Source: Girardinichthys multiradiatus (Eukaryota > Chordata > Actinopteri > Cyprinodontiformes > Goodeidae). Taken from it: 64,000 nt of DNA. The notes beneath the pieces are model-generated. The model had not been told where the DNA came from, did no database searches, and saw only the letters and a list, made by a program, of their open reading frames with translations. The stretch covers positions 18,996,442 through 19,060,441 of the forward strand of contig NC_061813.1 in NCBI RefSeq assembly GCF_021462225.1, in the 5' to 3' direction. Position 1 is the stretch's first letter. Each line of letters begins with the position of its first letter. This document shows, one piece after another, positions 23,045-33,330 of the stretch. A program made the translations under genes and the position numbers.

Positions 23045-24282
23045 CAGGGGTTGGACAATGAAACTAAAACACCTGGTTTTAGACCACAATAATTTATTAG
23101 TATGGTGTAGGGCCTCCTTTTGCGGCGAATACAGCGTCAATTTGTCTTGGGAATGACATATACAAGTCCTGCACAGTGGTCAGAGGGATTTTAAGCCATT
23201 CTTCTTGCAGGATAGTGGCCAGGTCACTACGTGATACTGGTGGAGGAAAACGTTTCCTCCAAAACAATATTTAGATCTGGTGACTGTGCAGGCCATGGGA
23301 GATGTTCAACTTCACTTTCATGTTCATCAAATCAATCTTTCACCAGTCTAGCTGTGTGTATTGGTGCATTGTCATCCTGATACACGGCACCGCCTTCAGG
23401 ATACAATGTTTGAACCATTGGATGCACATGGTCCTCAAGAATGGTTCGGTAGTCCTTGGCAGTGGACCCATCTAGCACAAGTATTGGGCCAAGGGAATGC
23501 CATGATATGGCAACCCAAACCATCACTGATCCACCCCCATGCTTCACTCTGGGCATGCAACAGTCTGGGTGGTACGCTTCTTTGGGGCTTCTCCACACCG
23601 TAACTCTCCCGGATGTGGGGAAAACAGTAAAGGTGGACTCATCAGAGAGCAATACATGTTTCACATTGTCCACAGCCCAAGATTTGCGCTCCTTGCACCA
23701 TTGAAACCAACGTTTGGCATTGGCATGAGCGACCAAAGGTTTGGCTATAGCAGCCCGGCCGTGTATATTGACCCTGTGGAGCTCCCGACGGACAGTTCTG
23801 GTGGAAACAGGAGAGTTGAGGTGCACATTTAATTCTGCCGTGATTTGGGCAGCCGTGGTTTTATGTTTTTTGGATACAATCCGGGTTAGCACCCGAACAT
23901 CCCTTTCAGACAGCTTCCTCTTGCGTCCACAGTTAATCCTGTTGGATGTGGTTCGTCCTTCTTGGTGGTATGCTGACATTACCCTGGATACCATGGCTCT
24001 TGATACATCACAAAGACTTGCTGTCTTGGTCACAGATGCGCCAGCAAGACGTGCACCAACAATTTGTCCTCTTTTGAACTCTGGTATGTCACCCATAATG
24101 TTGTGTGCATTTCAATATTTTGAGAAAAACTGTGCTCTTACCCTGCTAATTGAACCTTCACACTCTGCTCTTACTGGTGCAATGTGCAATCAATGAAGAC
24201 TGGCTTCCAGGCTGGTCCAATTTAGCCATGAAACCTCCCACACTAAAATGACAGGTGTTTCAGTTTCATTGTCCAACCCCTG
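23045..24282 (-). mobile_element. Tc1-like transposon with intact inverted repeats (1238 bp)
   Basis: Flanked by TA on both sides (23043-23044 and 24283-24284). Both ends begin CAGGGGTTGGACAATGAAAC when read inward; the repeat extends to about 31 bp with one mismatch (A/G at position 22). Length and structure are those of a compact Tc1/mariner element. The terminal repeats are far better preserved than those of the element around it, so this is the younger insertion. It encodes a defective transposase on the minus strand. Confidence 0.9.
23097..24096 (-). pseudogene. Tc1-like transposase, nearly complete but broken
   Basis: Starts with ATG at 24096 (MGDIPEFKRGQIVGARLAGA). Residues 1-110 hold the paired-type helix-turn-helix DNA-binding region, with a basic GRKRK motif near residue 58. 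The catalytic core has LLSDEST (first Asp) and YQDDNAPIH (second Asp). An in-frame TGA at 23329-23331 ends the open frame after 254 residues (…ARLVKD). Beyond it the same frame reads FDEHESEVEHLPWPAQSPDL then NIVLEE, missing roughly six codons where the family has the third catalytic acidic residue (N-x-I-E). A single-base shift near 23250 then restores RSDLATILQEEW and ends …FAAKGGPTPY at 23097. Three independent lesions make it inactive; it could at most be mobilised in trans. Confidence 0.9.
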
Positions 24283-24384
24283 TACATTGTATAATCATTC
24301 CACCAAAATTCAAATACACCATTAAAAGCTCAAAATGTATCGGACATTTATCTCCAAGCATATGTAAACTTCTGATCGGAACTG

Positions 24385-26784
24385 TATCTCCACATAATTC
24401 AAACTGAATGTTGAAAATGGTCTGTTATTTTTTTCAAGCATGATGTGATAAACACTTCATTTGTAAAATCCTTTTCAGTTATGGAAAATTGTGGCTCTGA
24501 TTGCACCTCCTATCCCCCTTCTTTCCCAATCAAAGGAGAAAAGACAATGAAGGGGTAGATGAAGTACTTTGGATAGCACGATTACAACTCATAACACAAA
24601 AACAACCCCAAGCAAGCCATTTGACAAATTTAGCTCTCTGGTTCAATCGAGTTGTTGTGAATTGCATGTACGAAGACAAATTAGAAACTATAACATATTT
24701 TGTCTGCTATTGCACAACATTTTTAGTCTAGCAAATAATGTTTTAATATGGTATCATATAACCTTGCTTTCAAAACTCATATCTGTTCCTAACATCTTAG
24801 TTAGTGAGAATTGAGGCAGAAAACGAAGGATGGGAACACCTATCTTTTGGCTCCTTCAGAGGGCTCTTAAGAGTTTCTGTAAATGGATGTAAATATACTA
24901 CACAATGACAGAAAGGGTACGACTTTAAGGTGTGAGAGCAAAAAGAAAGCAGGAGTCAAAAGTTTGCCGAATGAACAGCATCACTGAGTGGGAATTCAAA
25001 CTTCCTAATGTATTCATATTTTTTTCTGAGTTTCTCAATAAACTGTGTCAACAGAATAGATGCTATTAAAAAGCATTGATTGCTATTGGTTGTTTTCAGT
25101 GCAAAGAAGATATATTTGTTAAGACAATCCCTCTAAATTTATACTTAAATGCCAAACAGCCACATCTGTTGGTGGCTTTATGCACATACTTTATGTTACC
25201 AAACTATCAAGATGAACTCTCCTGTTCTGGTTCTGCACATGATAGAGATGGGTAACAAAGCTGTATCGTGTCAACTTGAAGGGATCATGTCATAGAAATA
25301 TGTTTTAGAAATTCTTGTTTTTATGAATGCTTGTGGTGAATACGTATGTCAGTTGTGGCTGCATGTTGAAGCTATCTAGGTAATTATGGTTTGCTTGATT
25401 GTAGTGTAAACAGTGTTTGCAAGTGAAAATAGGCCTGTGGTGCTAACGATGTGAAATCCTACATTAGTGGATTCACTCATAATTTTTTGGGTTGCCCTAT
25501 GTATCCCCCTCTATAATATATCTCCAATCAATATGTTGAATTTGCTTTCACATTTAAACAGGTTTTACAGTCTTGTAGTTGTTTAGGATTGAAACACAGA
25601 ATCTGAAACTGAAAGAGGTTGTATCATGAAATTTTGATCTTTTGTTTGTCCCTGTGCTGAGAAGCTTTCAGCTTATCTTCCTCAGGAGGGTTCTTAACTT
25701 ATTACTAAAACTAGGATTACTCTAACTGCTGAGATACTGACCACTTAAGTACCCCACACAACTCCACTTCAAAAGAAACAAAAAACAAAACAGAACTATT
25801 TCTGATATTGCACTTCAGGACTCACTGCTACTGTGTACTATAATGTTTGCTTTTACTTCAAGATCCTTAAGTCTACAAGTATAAATATCTGAACACTTAA
25901 TTAGATGCTGATATTCATGCGAGTTCAAGGTGCTTTATTAAACACTGTAGATAGTAGAAAATTTGGTAAAAACAATTTAGAATGCAGAATGCATATTCCG
26001 TTGGGGATTTTTTCTGTTTGGCCCCATCAGTGTTTCATCATAAGGCCAACACTGTTCAGGTTATCGAAGAGATGCTTCTCTACATATAATAACCACACAT
26101 AGGTAATATTCTTAATACCTCTTATAGTTTAACCTCATATACTATGTTTGTTATGAGCCTCTGTCAATCATAATTTGAGGGTAGAGGGCTATAATTATGA
26201 TTTTGATTATTTTTAAAAGCAATTTTAACACAGGATATAAAATAAATAAATTTGATCAACACATTATGAAAAAATGTAAGTGCAAACCTTCACAGTAAAA
26301 AGGAAACCCCAGATCCCAGTGTTCTTTAAACAACACAATAAAGACATTTGTAGTGTAATAGAGTAAAAGTTCAAGAGACTAATAGTGCTTTGACACAACA
26401 GGGTATGTTATCTTTAGTTCTCAATAAGAAGCACTATGGTACAGATGAAAATACCAGTTCTATGTAATACCTCATCTGAAAGACCAACCAAACCAATAAG
26501 GTAGAAAGTACTATGGTGAAGTTTCAACACTGGAGCCTGCTGTTTGATCAGTGAGAAGCATCACCTACACATTTTATGCAGTAGAACAAATGCTGACAAA
26601 CGTGGTTTTTATGAAGTCATTACTTAATAGTTGGCACACATTTTACAACGTAAATCCCACATCTCATTTTTGCAGACAGATCAGAAGTGAGTTTGAACAA
26701 GACACAAGATAGTTTATCAACTATAAGTGTAGAATTGGATATATATGTTTCTTTATCTGGGATTTAAATGTTACATTCCCCTGG
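24385..26784. other. Unassigned intronic sequence
   Basis: AT-rich; no exon, no recognised transposon and no simple repeat of note. Frames at 24501-24814 and 25905-26102 lack domains. Confidence 0.45.
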
Positions 26785-29575
26785 GTGAGGAGGAGTAGCA
26801 ATGCTCTTTCAGTCAGATTTATTGATTAATCCAAGGAACATTAATAGCTACTATTCTTTTAAATATCTAACCCTTAGTTTTTCTCATCAAAATAGCAAAG
26901 CTCTAAAAGCACTTCTGTTTGTTGTTTTGTATTGTCCACCAGGCCAATCCTCTCAATTTTTAGATCAGTTTTTTCAGACTTCTTATCTTATGCCTCAGCT
27001 CCTGGAGGTTTACATGGAAGCTCAGTGGGAACAGAAATTTGAGTGTTGCTGCTTCCAGTTTATGGAATGATCTCCCCTTGCCTGTCAAACACTCTTCTAA
27101 AAATGTATTTTTATTCCTTGGCTTTTGGCACAGCCTGTGACTTTTGTTTTTACTTCTGTTTATAATGTTCTTACACATGCAGCTCTTTGTTGCAGCTGTG
27201 TTTGTCTTAAGGTGCCTTATAAATAATAAAGTGAGTGAGATTCAGTATTAAATACTAAGGTCTAAACGTAGCCTAAACTTAGTCCTTTATAACCCTGTGT
27301 TGTCTGAAATTTTTTAATAACCTTTGAGTTTAATTTAACCGCTGAACCGCTCCACCCCTGAAAGATAATTTTAATAAAGTAGATCTTTATCAGTCAATGC
27401 TATAACAAATTTTAAATAATCTATTCCATTTTTAATTTTCTCAGTATCACAGAAAAACACAGCAGAGGGCAGCAATTTAATTTCTACACTTTCACAAATT
27501 GATGCTCTTGTTCCTAGTGTTACTTCCTCATTGCGTGTGGCATTAGACAATGTAGGCTCCTTGAAAAAGAACGTAATTATTTATAGGAGGCTCGCTCCCT
27601 GGTTTAACTAGCTGGAGAGATATGCACTCTAACATCTAGAGGAGTTCTACTTAATCTGGAAAAATGGTCTGAAAAGACCCTTTGCCAAACTAGAAGTGCG
27701 TATTTTTCATCATTTATTGAGGAAAAAAGAAATAATCCTGGTTTTCATTTTAGTACAGTTGCCATAACTCTATTGAGGAATCTATTCCCTTAGCTCTCGT
27801 AGTTATGACTTTATGGGCTTCTTTATCAATATTTAAATGAAAACTAAAATCTTACAAATAAAATCATTGGCATCCTTCTTAACACGATTTCTTCGTCCTC
27901 AGTAAATAAGTCAGCATTGGAACTGAGTTTTCAAAAATAGTAGCTTTATCTAAACCTTCACCTTGAATGTTAGACCCAATCCCAACTAAATTAATTAAGG
28001 AAGTGTTCCCTTTGAATACCACCCCCATTTCAGATATGGTTAATTTATCCTAAGTAAACGGATATGTACCACAGGCATTTAAAGTAACTGTAATTAAACT
28101 TTTACGTGAGAAACCTTCTCTCGATCAAGATGACTTAATAAATTACAGAACTATATCTAGTCTTCCATTCTTATCTAAAATTATTGAGAAAATACTGTAG
28201 CTCTTAATCAAGTATACACGCATTTACACAGTAATCACCTGTTTGATGAGTTTCAGTCAGGTTTCAGAGCTCATCATAGCACTGAAACAGCTCTTGTGAA
28301 AGTCACTAATGATATTCTCCTAGCCTCAGATAATGGACTTGTGTCCGTACTTGTCCTGTTAGATCTCAGTGCTGCATTTAATACAATTGATGACAATATT
28401 CTCTTAGAAAGGACAGAACATGTTGTGGGGATCAAAGGAAAAGCACTAGGGTGGTTTAAATATTATTTGTCCAACAAATTCTTGTTTGTTCATGTAAATT
28501 ATAAATCTTTTTCACACTCCAAGGTTACTTCTGGAGTACCAGAGGGCTCAGTACTTGGACCAATTCTATTTACTATATATGCTTCCATTTGGTAAAATTT
28601 TCTGACAGCATTCCCACTGCAACACTGATGATACTGAGCAATATTTATCTATAAATCATGATGAATCTAATCTTTTAGGTAGACTACAAATATGTCTTCT
28701 GTATGTATGTATTCTGCTTTCAAATTCAGACAAAAATAATTTGTCATCTTTGGACCCAAGTCTTTCAGAAAAGCAACTCCTTAGTCAGTCATGTAATCTG
28801 GTTGGCATTTAATTGGCCTCCAGTAATAAAGTAAAAATCGCTGGTGTTATTTCTGACCAGGTCATGGTATTTAAATCCCATATTAAACATGTTTCTAGGA
28901 TTTAGTTATTTCACCTCCAGAATATTGCTGAAATTAGATATTTCCTGTCAAAGACTGGTACTGAAAAATCTTTCTCCAGTGGAATCAGATCCCAGTTTTA
29001 GTCTGTGAGGCACACACCCTGTCTACTTTTAAGTCCAGGCTGAAAAGTTTTCTTTTTGATAAAGCTTAAAGTTTTCTTTTTGATAAAGCATTTCAACTTT
29101 TAATTTTATGCTCTCTCTCTCTGTCTTTTCTCTTCATAGAAGCTACATATTATTTTTATTTTAAAAAAAATTTCCAACGGGCAAAACATAAAGAACAATT
29201 TCATATTTACAATGTTAGCCTGAAAATGCTAAAACACTTAAAAGGTAAAACGGTGAGAAAATAACACACATTTACAAACATACAACAAGCAATGTGTTCA
29301 TTCAACAAAACAATTACATACTTGCGTAGTATGAGGAATTGCTGCAAAGTCAACGACACAATTCAAGCGACTGCCCACTGTCGCTACATGTTCTTCCATG
29401 CGGAGTGAATGCTGCAAGTCAATGCCTGCTGGGTTTCTTTAGAAAGAAAACTTTTTAACCAATTTTAATAATAAACTAAACTTGACTGTAATTCTTGATA
29501 ATTACAATTGATTTAAATGTGTTTTTGACTAAAATAAATAAGCTGAATTGAATTTAAAACTGAATTAATTGTGAT
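26785..29575 (+). mobile_element. Decayed L2/Rex1-like LINE
   Basis: A plus-strand non-LTR retrotransposon relic, with blocks in family order. Endonuclease: ALLFVVLYCPPGQSSQFLDQ near 26895-26960. Linker: 'CTCCTTGAAAAAGAACGTAA' near 27557 (A-P-L-K-K-x-V) and RRLAPWFN near 27585-27608. RT: frame 28296-28595 with VLLDLSAAFNTIDDNILLER, then VVGIKGKALGWFKYYLSN and SGVPEGSVLGPILFTIYA. The catalytic Asp-Asp block near 28630 (NTDDTEQYLS) is mutated in its first residues. C-terminal part: KVKIAGVISDQVMVFKSHIK near 28830-28890. The 3' part (29370-29560) holds 'CCCACTGTCGCTACATGTTC' and ends in AAGCTGAATTGAATTTA. Frames are broken many times. Confidence 0.8.
26990..27240 (+). mobile_element. LINE 3' tail nested in the LINE endonuclease region
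   Basis: Between the endonuclease and RT parts of the surrounding LINE lies a block that reads as the end of an L2-type element: SSLWNDLPLPVKHSSKNVFL in phase near 27052-27110, a T-rich 3' UTR, and 'GGTGCCTTATAAATAATAAA' followed by GTGAGTGAGATT near 27211-27243. The host frame (…QFLDQFFQT) breaks off before it and LINE coding resumes near 27545. It looks like a 5'-truncated copy of a related LINE inserted in the same orientation; boundaries are approximate. Confidence 0.6.
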
Positions 29576-30814
29576 TGACCTCTGTGGTGCTCAGTGGGTG
29601 TCATCCTCTGTAGAATGGTACTTGAGCCCTTTTTGAATCTTATCCAGTCTAATAACATGCCATTCTTCGAACTTTTAAGTTAAATTGCATTAATATGCCT
29701 ATTGAATAGTTTTTTACCTCAACTGTGGTGAAAAATGTGTCTCTTATTTCACTGCAGCCTTATCCAACGGGCAATTATAGAAAGCTAATCATGCTCATTT
29801 CAAAGAGATACTGTCTTGAAGCAAGATGACCATGTAAAGGAACTGCCCTTATAAAACACAGGAGAAAAAAAACAACTAATTTGGCCTTTAAAATGTGGGT
29901 ATGCATATGGATGTGTCAGTACACAAATGTGTTTAAATGTCCAGACATGTGTGAAGAAATCCTCTCAAATAATACTGTAAAAAGGTATTTATTCCAATAT
30001 CTATTTGATACTACTTATGTCTACCTAAAGCAAACATTTTACAATTCAGCAAGCAGCTGAACTTCATACTTCAGCCATCCCCATACAATCATTATAGATT
30101 CCTGATTATTGCGTAAACAAAAAAAGTATATTTGTTATTCAGCTGATCAGATGAATGACAAATATACGCCAATGACAAACCAACAGAGTCAGAGTTTCTT
30201 TTTCCAGCTCTATGTCTTATGAATTAAGAAGCTTTAAGCTTGACAAGTTCATTTGCTAAGGCTGCCAGTATTATCTGCTCCAAACCCTGATATGTACACA
30301 ATAATATGCTGACACAACTGTGTATCTTCCCCACATACTTACGCTTAGTCAAACACTGGCACAATCACATTCGCATATGCTTGCATATCCGTCAAACTGT
30401 ACACATATGCTAACAGTTGGAATTGCTATAAACTCTGCTTGTGAACAATTACCTCCGATGACATTCAGAAAGATCTCCCTCATGCTCATCTGTCTCTTGA
30501 CTTATATCCTCAGAAGATTAGATAAAATGCACAAGTTAAACAAAATTCTATTTTCATTTAAATCTGGAATGACACTCAGTGACATTTACTGGAGAGATTA
30601 AGAATATCAGTTCTAATAAAAAAGTTATGAGCTTCAATAAAAAGCTAATTTAACTCAAGCTTAGTACATGCAGTTGGCTTTACATTTTGTCACAGTAGGT
30701 TGGCTTAAAAAGTAAAACTAACTTCAGTAATTCTTTAAACAAAGGTAAATGGCAAACATTACAATTATTAAAATAGTTTTAAATCAGCAATGTAGCCTCA
30801 AAGAGGGGCCAATC
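29576..30814. other. Unassigned intronic sequence
   Basis: AT-rich, no recognised element. The 93-codon frame at 30320-30601 has no domain. Confidence 0.45.
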
Positions 30815-32835
30815 ACAAGCCTGGATAATTGCTGAGGGTTGTGTCAGGAAGGGCATCCGACCTAAAACCTTTACCATATCTGTCATGCAAATGAACAACA
30901 TGATCTCCATACCCCATCAGTCAATGCCTGGGTTAACACTGGTGACATAGGGTACTGGTGGAAATTGGACTTCTCATGGTTAGCAAAGCAGAAGATGGGA
31001 AAAGAGGACAGAGACATGTCCATAGGCAAAGGAGAATAGGGAATACAATGGTCTAGGACTGAAAGTAGGGACTTTGAATGTTGGGACTATTACAGGAAAA
31101 GCTAGAGAGTTGGTTGGCATGATGTAGAGGAGGAAGGTGGAAATACAATGTGTTGAGGAGACCAGGTGGAAAGGTAGCAAGGCTAGAAGCTTCAAGGGTT
31201 CAAGCTGTTCTACCACGGTTTGGATGGAAAGAGAAATGGTCGAGGACTTATCTTGAAGGCTGAGTTTGTCAGGAATGTTCTGGAAGTGAAAAGAGTGTGA
31301 GATAGGATGATGAGCCTGAAGCTGGAAATTGAAGATGTGATGTTCAATGTTGTTAGTGGTTATACCCCTCAGGTAGGATGTGAGAGAAGAAAGAGAAATT
31401 CTGGAGCCAGTTAGATGAAGTGATCCAGAATACCCTCAGAGGCGAAAGAGTGGTGATTGGTACAAATATCAATGGACATGTTGGAGCAGAGAACAGAGGT
31501 GATGAGGGAGTGATGGGCAGGTTTGGTATCCAAAATGACAGATGGTAGTAGATTTTGCAAGGTGGATGGAAATGGCTGTAGTGGCTACTTTCTTTCAGAA
31601 GAGGCAGGAACACAGGTTGACTTACAAGGAACTCAGTATGGTATGTCGTCTGGAAGGAAAGTTGATAAGGAGACTTGGTGGTGGATTGAGGAAGTACAGG
31701 AGTGTGTACGGAGAAAGAGATCAGTTAAGAAGATGTGGGACAATGACGAGCAGCAGTATTGTTTCATTTCAACATAGAGAAGTACAGAGGTCAGAGGGAG
31801 ATGCATAGTGTTTTTGTAGATCTCAGAAAAGCATATGGCAGGTTGCCAAGAGACAAAACTGTGGTATTGTATGAGGAAGTGTAGCATAGCAGAGAAATAT
31901 GTTAGAGCGGTGCAGGACATGTATGAGACCTGTAAGATAGTGGTGAGGTGTGCTGTAGGTGGGACACAGGAGTTCAAGGTGGAAGTGGGACTGAATCAAG
32001 TATCGGCCTCTTCTTGTTTGCTGTCGGGATGGACAGGTTGACAGATGAGGTTAAAGTGTAATCTCTGTAGACTATAAGTTTGCATTTGACATTGTGATCT
32101 GTGGTGAGAGCAGGGGACAGGTAGAGGACTATCTCCAGAGATGGAGATTTGCCCAGGAAAGAATGAATGTTAGTTGTAGCAAGACAGAATACATGTGTGT
32201 GAATGAGAGGGAATCAAGTGGAGCTGTGAGATTACAGGGCACAGAGATAAAGAAGGTGAAGGATTTCAAGTACTTAGGGTCAAAGGTCCAGAGCATCGGT
32301 GAGTGTGGAAGGGCGGTGAATAAAAATGTGTCCAAGCAGTTTGGAATAGGTGGAGAAAGTATCAGGTGTGTTGTATGATAAAAGAGTATCAGATAAAATG
32401 AACAGAAATGTGTACAAGACATTGGTGAGACCAGCAATGTTGTATGGTTTAGAGACAGAGGCACTGAGGAAAAGACAGGAGGTAGAGCTGGAGGTATCAG
32501 AGATAAAGATGTTGAGGTTCTCTTTGGTAGTGACAAGGATGGTTAAGATTACAAATTACTACGTCAAAGGAACAGCTCATGTTAGATGTTTCGAAGATAA
32601 AAGTTAGAGAGGGCAAACTGAGATGGTTTGGACATGCAAAGAGGTGGGAAGGTGAGTACATCAGTATAAGGATGCTGAGGCTGGAACTGCCAGACAGGAT
32701 GCCTAGAGGAAGACCAAATAGGAGATTTATGGCTGGAGTGGAAGTTAGTAGCGATGGTACAACAGCACCTCCTGCAGCTCAAGTCAAGCTGCCTGATTTT
32801 TGGAAGCACGACCCAGACCCATGATTCCAGTACAT
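30815..32835 (+). pseudogene. Decayed RTE-type LINE (second RTE lineage)
   Basis: Plus strand, endonuclease to C-terminus. The 5' region has 'GTGTCAGGAAGGGCATCCGA' (30841), common in fish RTE leaders. EN: GTLNVGTITGKARELVGMM near 31073-31125 and GTNINGHVG near 31458-31484 (normally GDFNGHVG). RT: LWYCMRKCSIAEKYVRAVQD near 31859-31917 and VRCAVGGTQEFKVEVGLNQ near 31945-32000. The FADD catalytic box near 32080 is degraded. Thumb/C-terminal part: TEYMCVNERESSGAVRLQGT near 32185-32245, VRPAMLYGLETEALRKRQE, LRWFGHAKRWEGEYISIRML near 32620 and MPRGRPNRRF. Several stops and frameshifts. It differs clearly from the 49-55 kb RTE family. Confidence 0.85.
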
Positions 32836-32979
32836 CGAGGGTCAGTTTCAATTCCCATCGCAGTAGACAACACTATTACCACTTCATTGCTGCACTAGAC
32901 CGCTCTACCACATGGTGTGTTTGAAGGGACCCACCGGCATCTAACAAATTTGACCTCTTAAGCAACAACTCCTTTATTT

Positions 32980-33330
32980 ATTCTAGCCGTCTTTTCGAGG
33001 AGCGAGCAGAGCAACTTCTGTCTGTAATGAACTTCGGAGACAGTAAACCTACAGAGCTAATGGAGAACATGCTAATGCTTCTTGGCTTGAGTGATGCTTT
33101 TTATTTTTGTTAAACTTTTCCTGCCTCAGATTGCACCTCCGGTGTGAACAGCCCTGGCCTCGGTACCCCATCCTGCACATCCAAGACTTCTTTGTCCTAT
33201 CAGCCACTGATTTCCTTGGCCACCATGTTCCTCCACAGGGAGTAGTTTCCTTGCTGGGCAAGGTTGAAGCAATCACTGCTTTCCCATGCCCTCATACCAC
33301 CAAGTTGCTGCAACAGTTAGGTAGTGATGA
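32980..33330 (+). pseudogene. Ty3/gypsy fragment joining gag to pol
   Basis: Two gypsy-like blocks lie next to each other. At about 32990-33100 the plus frame reads LFEERAEQLLSVMNFGDSKP then TELMENMLMLLG, like the capsid part of gypsy Gag; after a one-base shift it continues FIFVKLFLPQIAPPV. At about 33180-33324 the frame reads ATDFLGHHVPPQGVVSLLGK then VEAITAFPCPHTTKLLQQLG, like the RT end/connection of Pol. Everything normally between them (rest of gag, protease, most of RT) is missing. No LTR or primer-binding site was found. Confidence 0.7.

Larger units (their letters stand above)
22663..24384 (+). mobile_element. Outer Tc1-like element, disrupted by a second Tc1
   Basis: The left end TACAGTCAGACGTTTATCTA (22661) and right end TATGTAAACTTCTGATCGGA then ACTGTA (to 24386) form diverged inverted repeats flanked by TA. 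Between them, 22790-22930 carries the plus-strand Tc1 block 'GGTGGCAGCATCATGCTGTG' (about 22829), which codes the G-G-S-I-M-L-W region in active relatives. The transposase is mostly missing and the interior is occupied by the element at 23045-24282. Confidence 0.65.
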
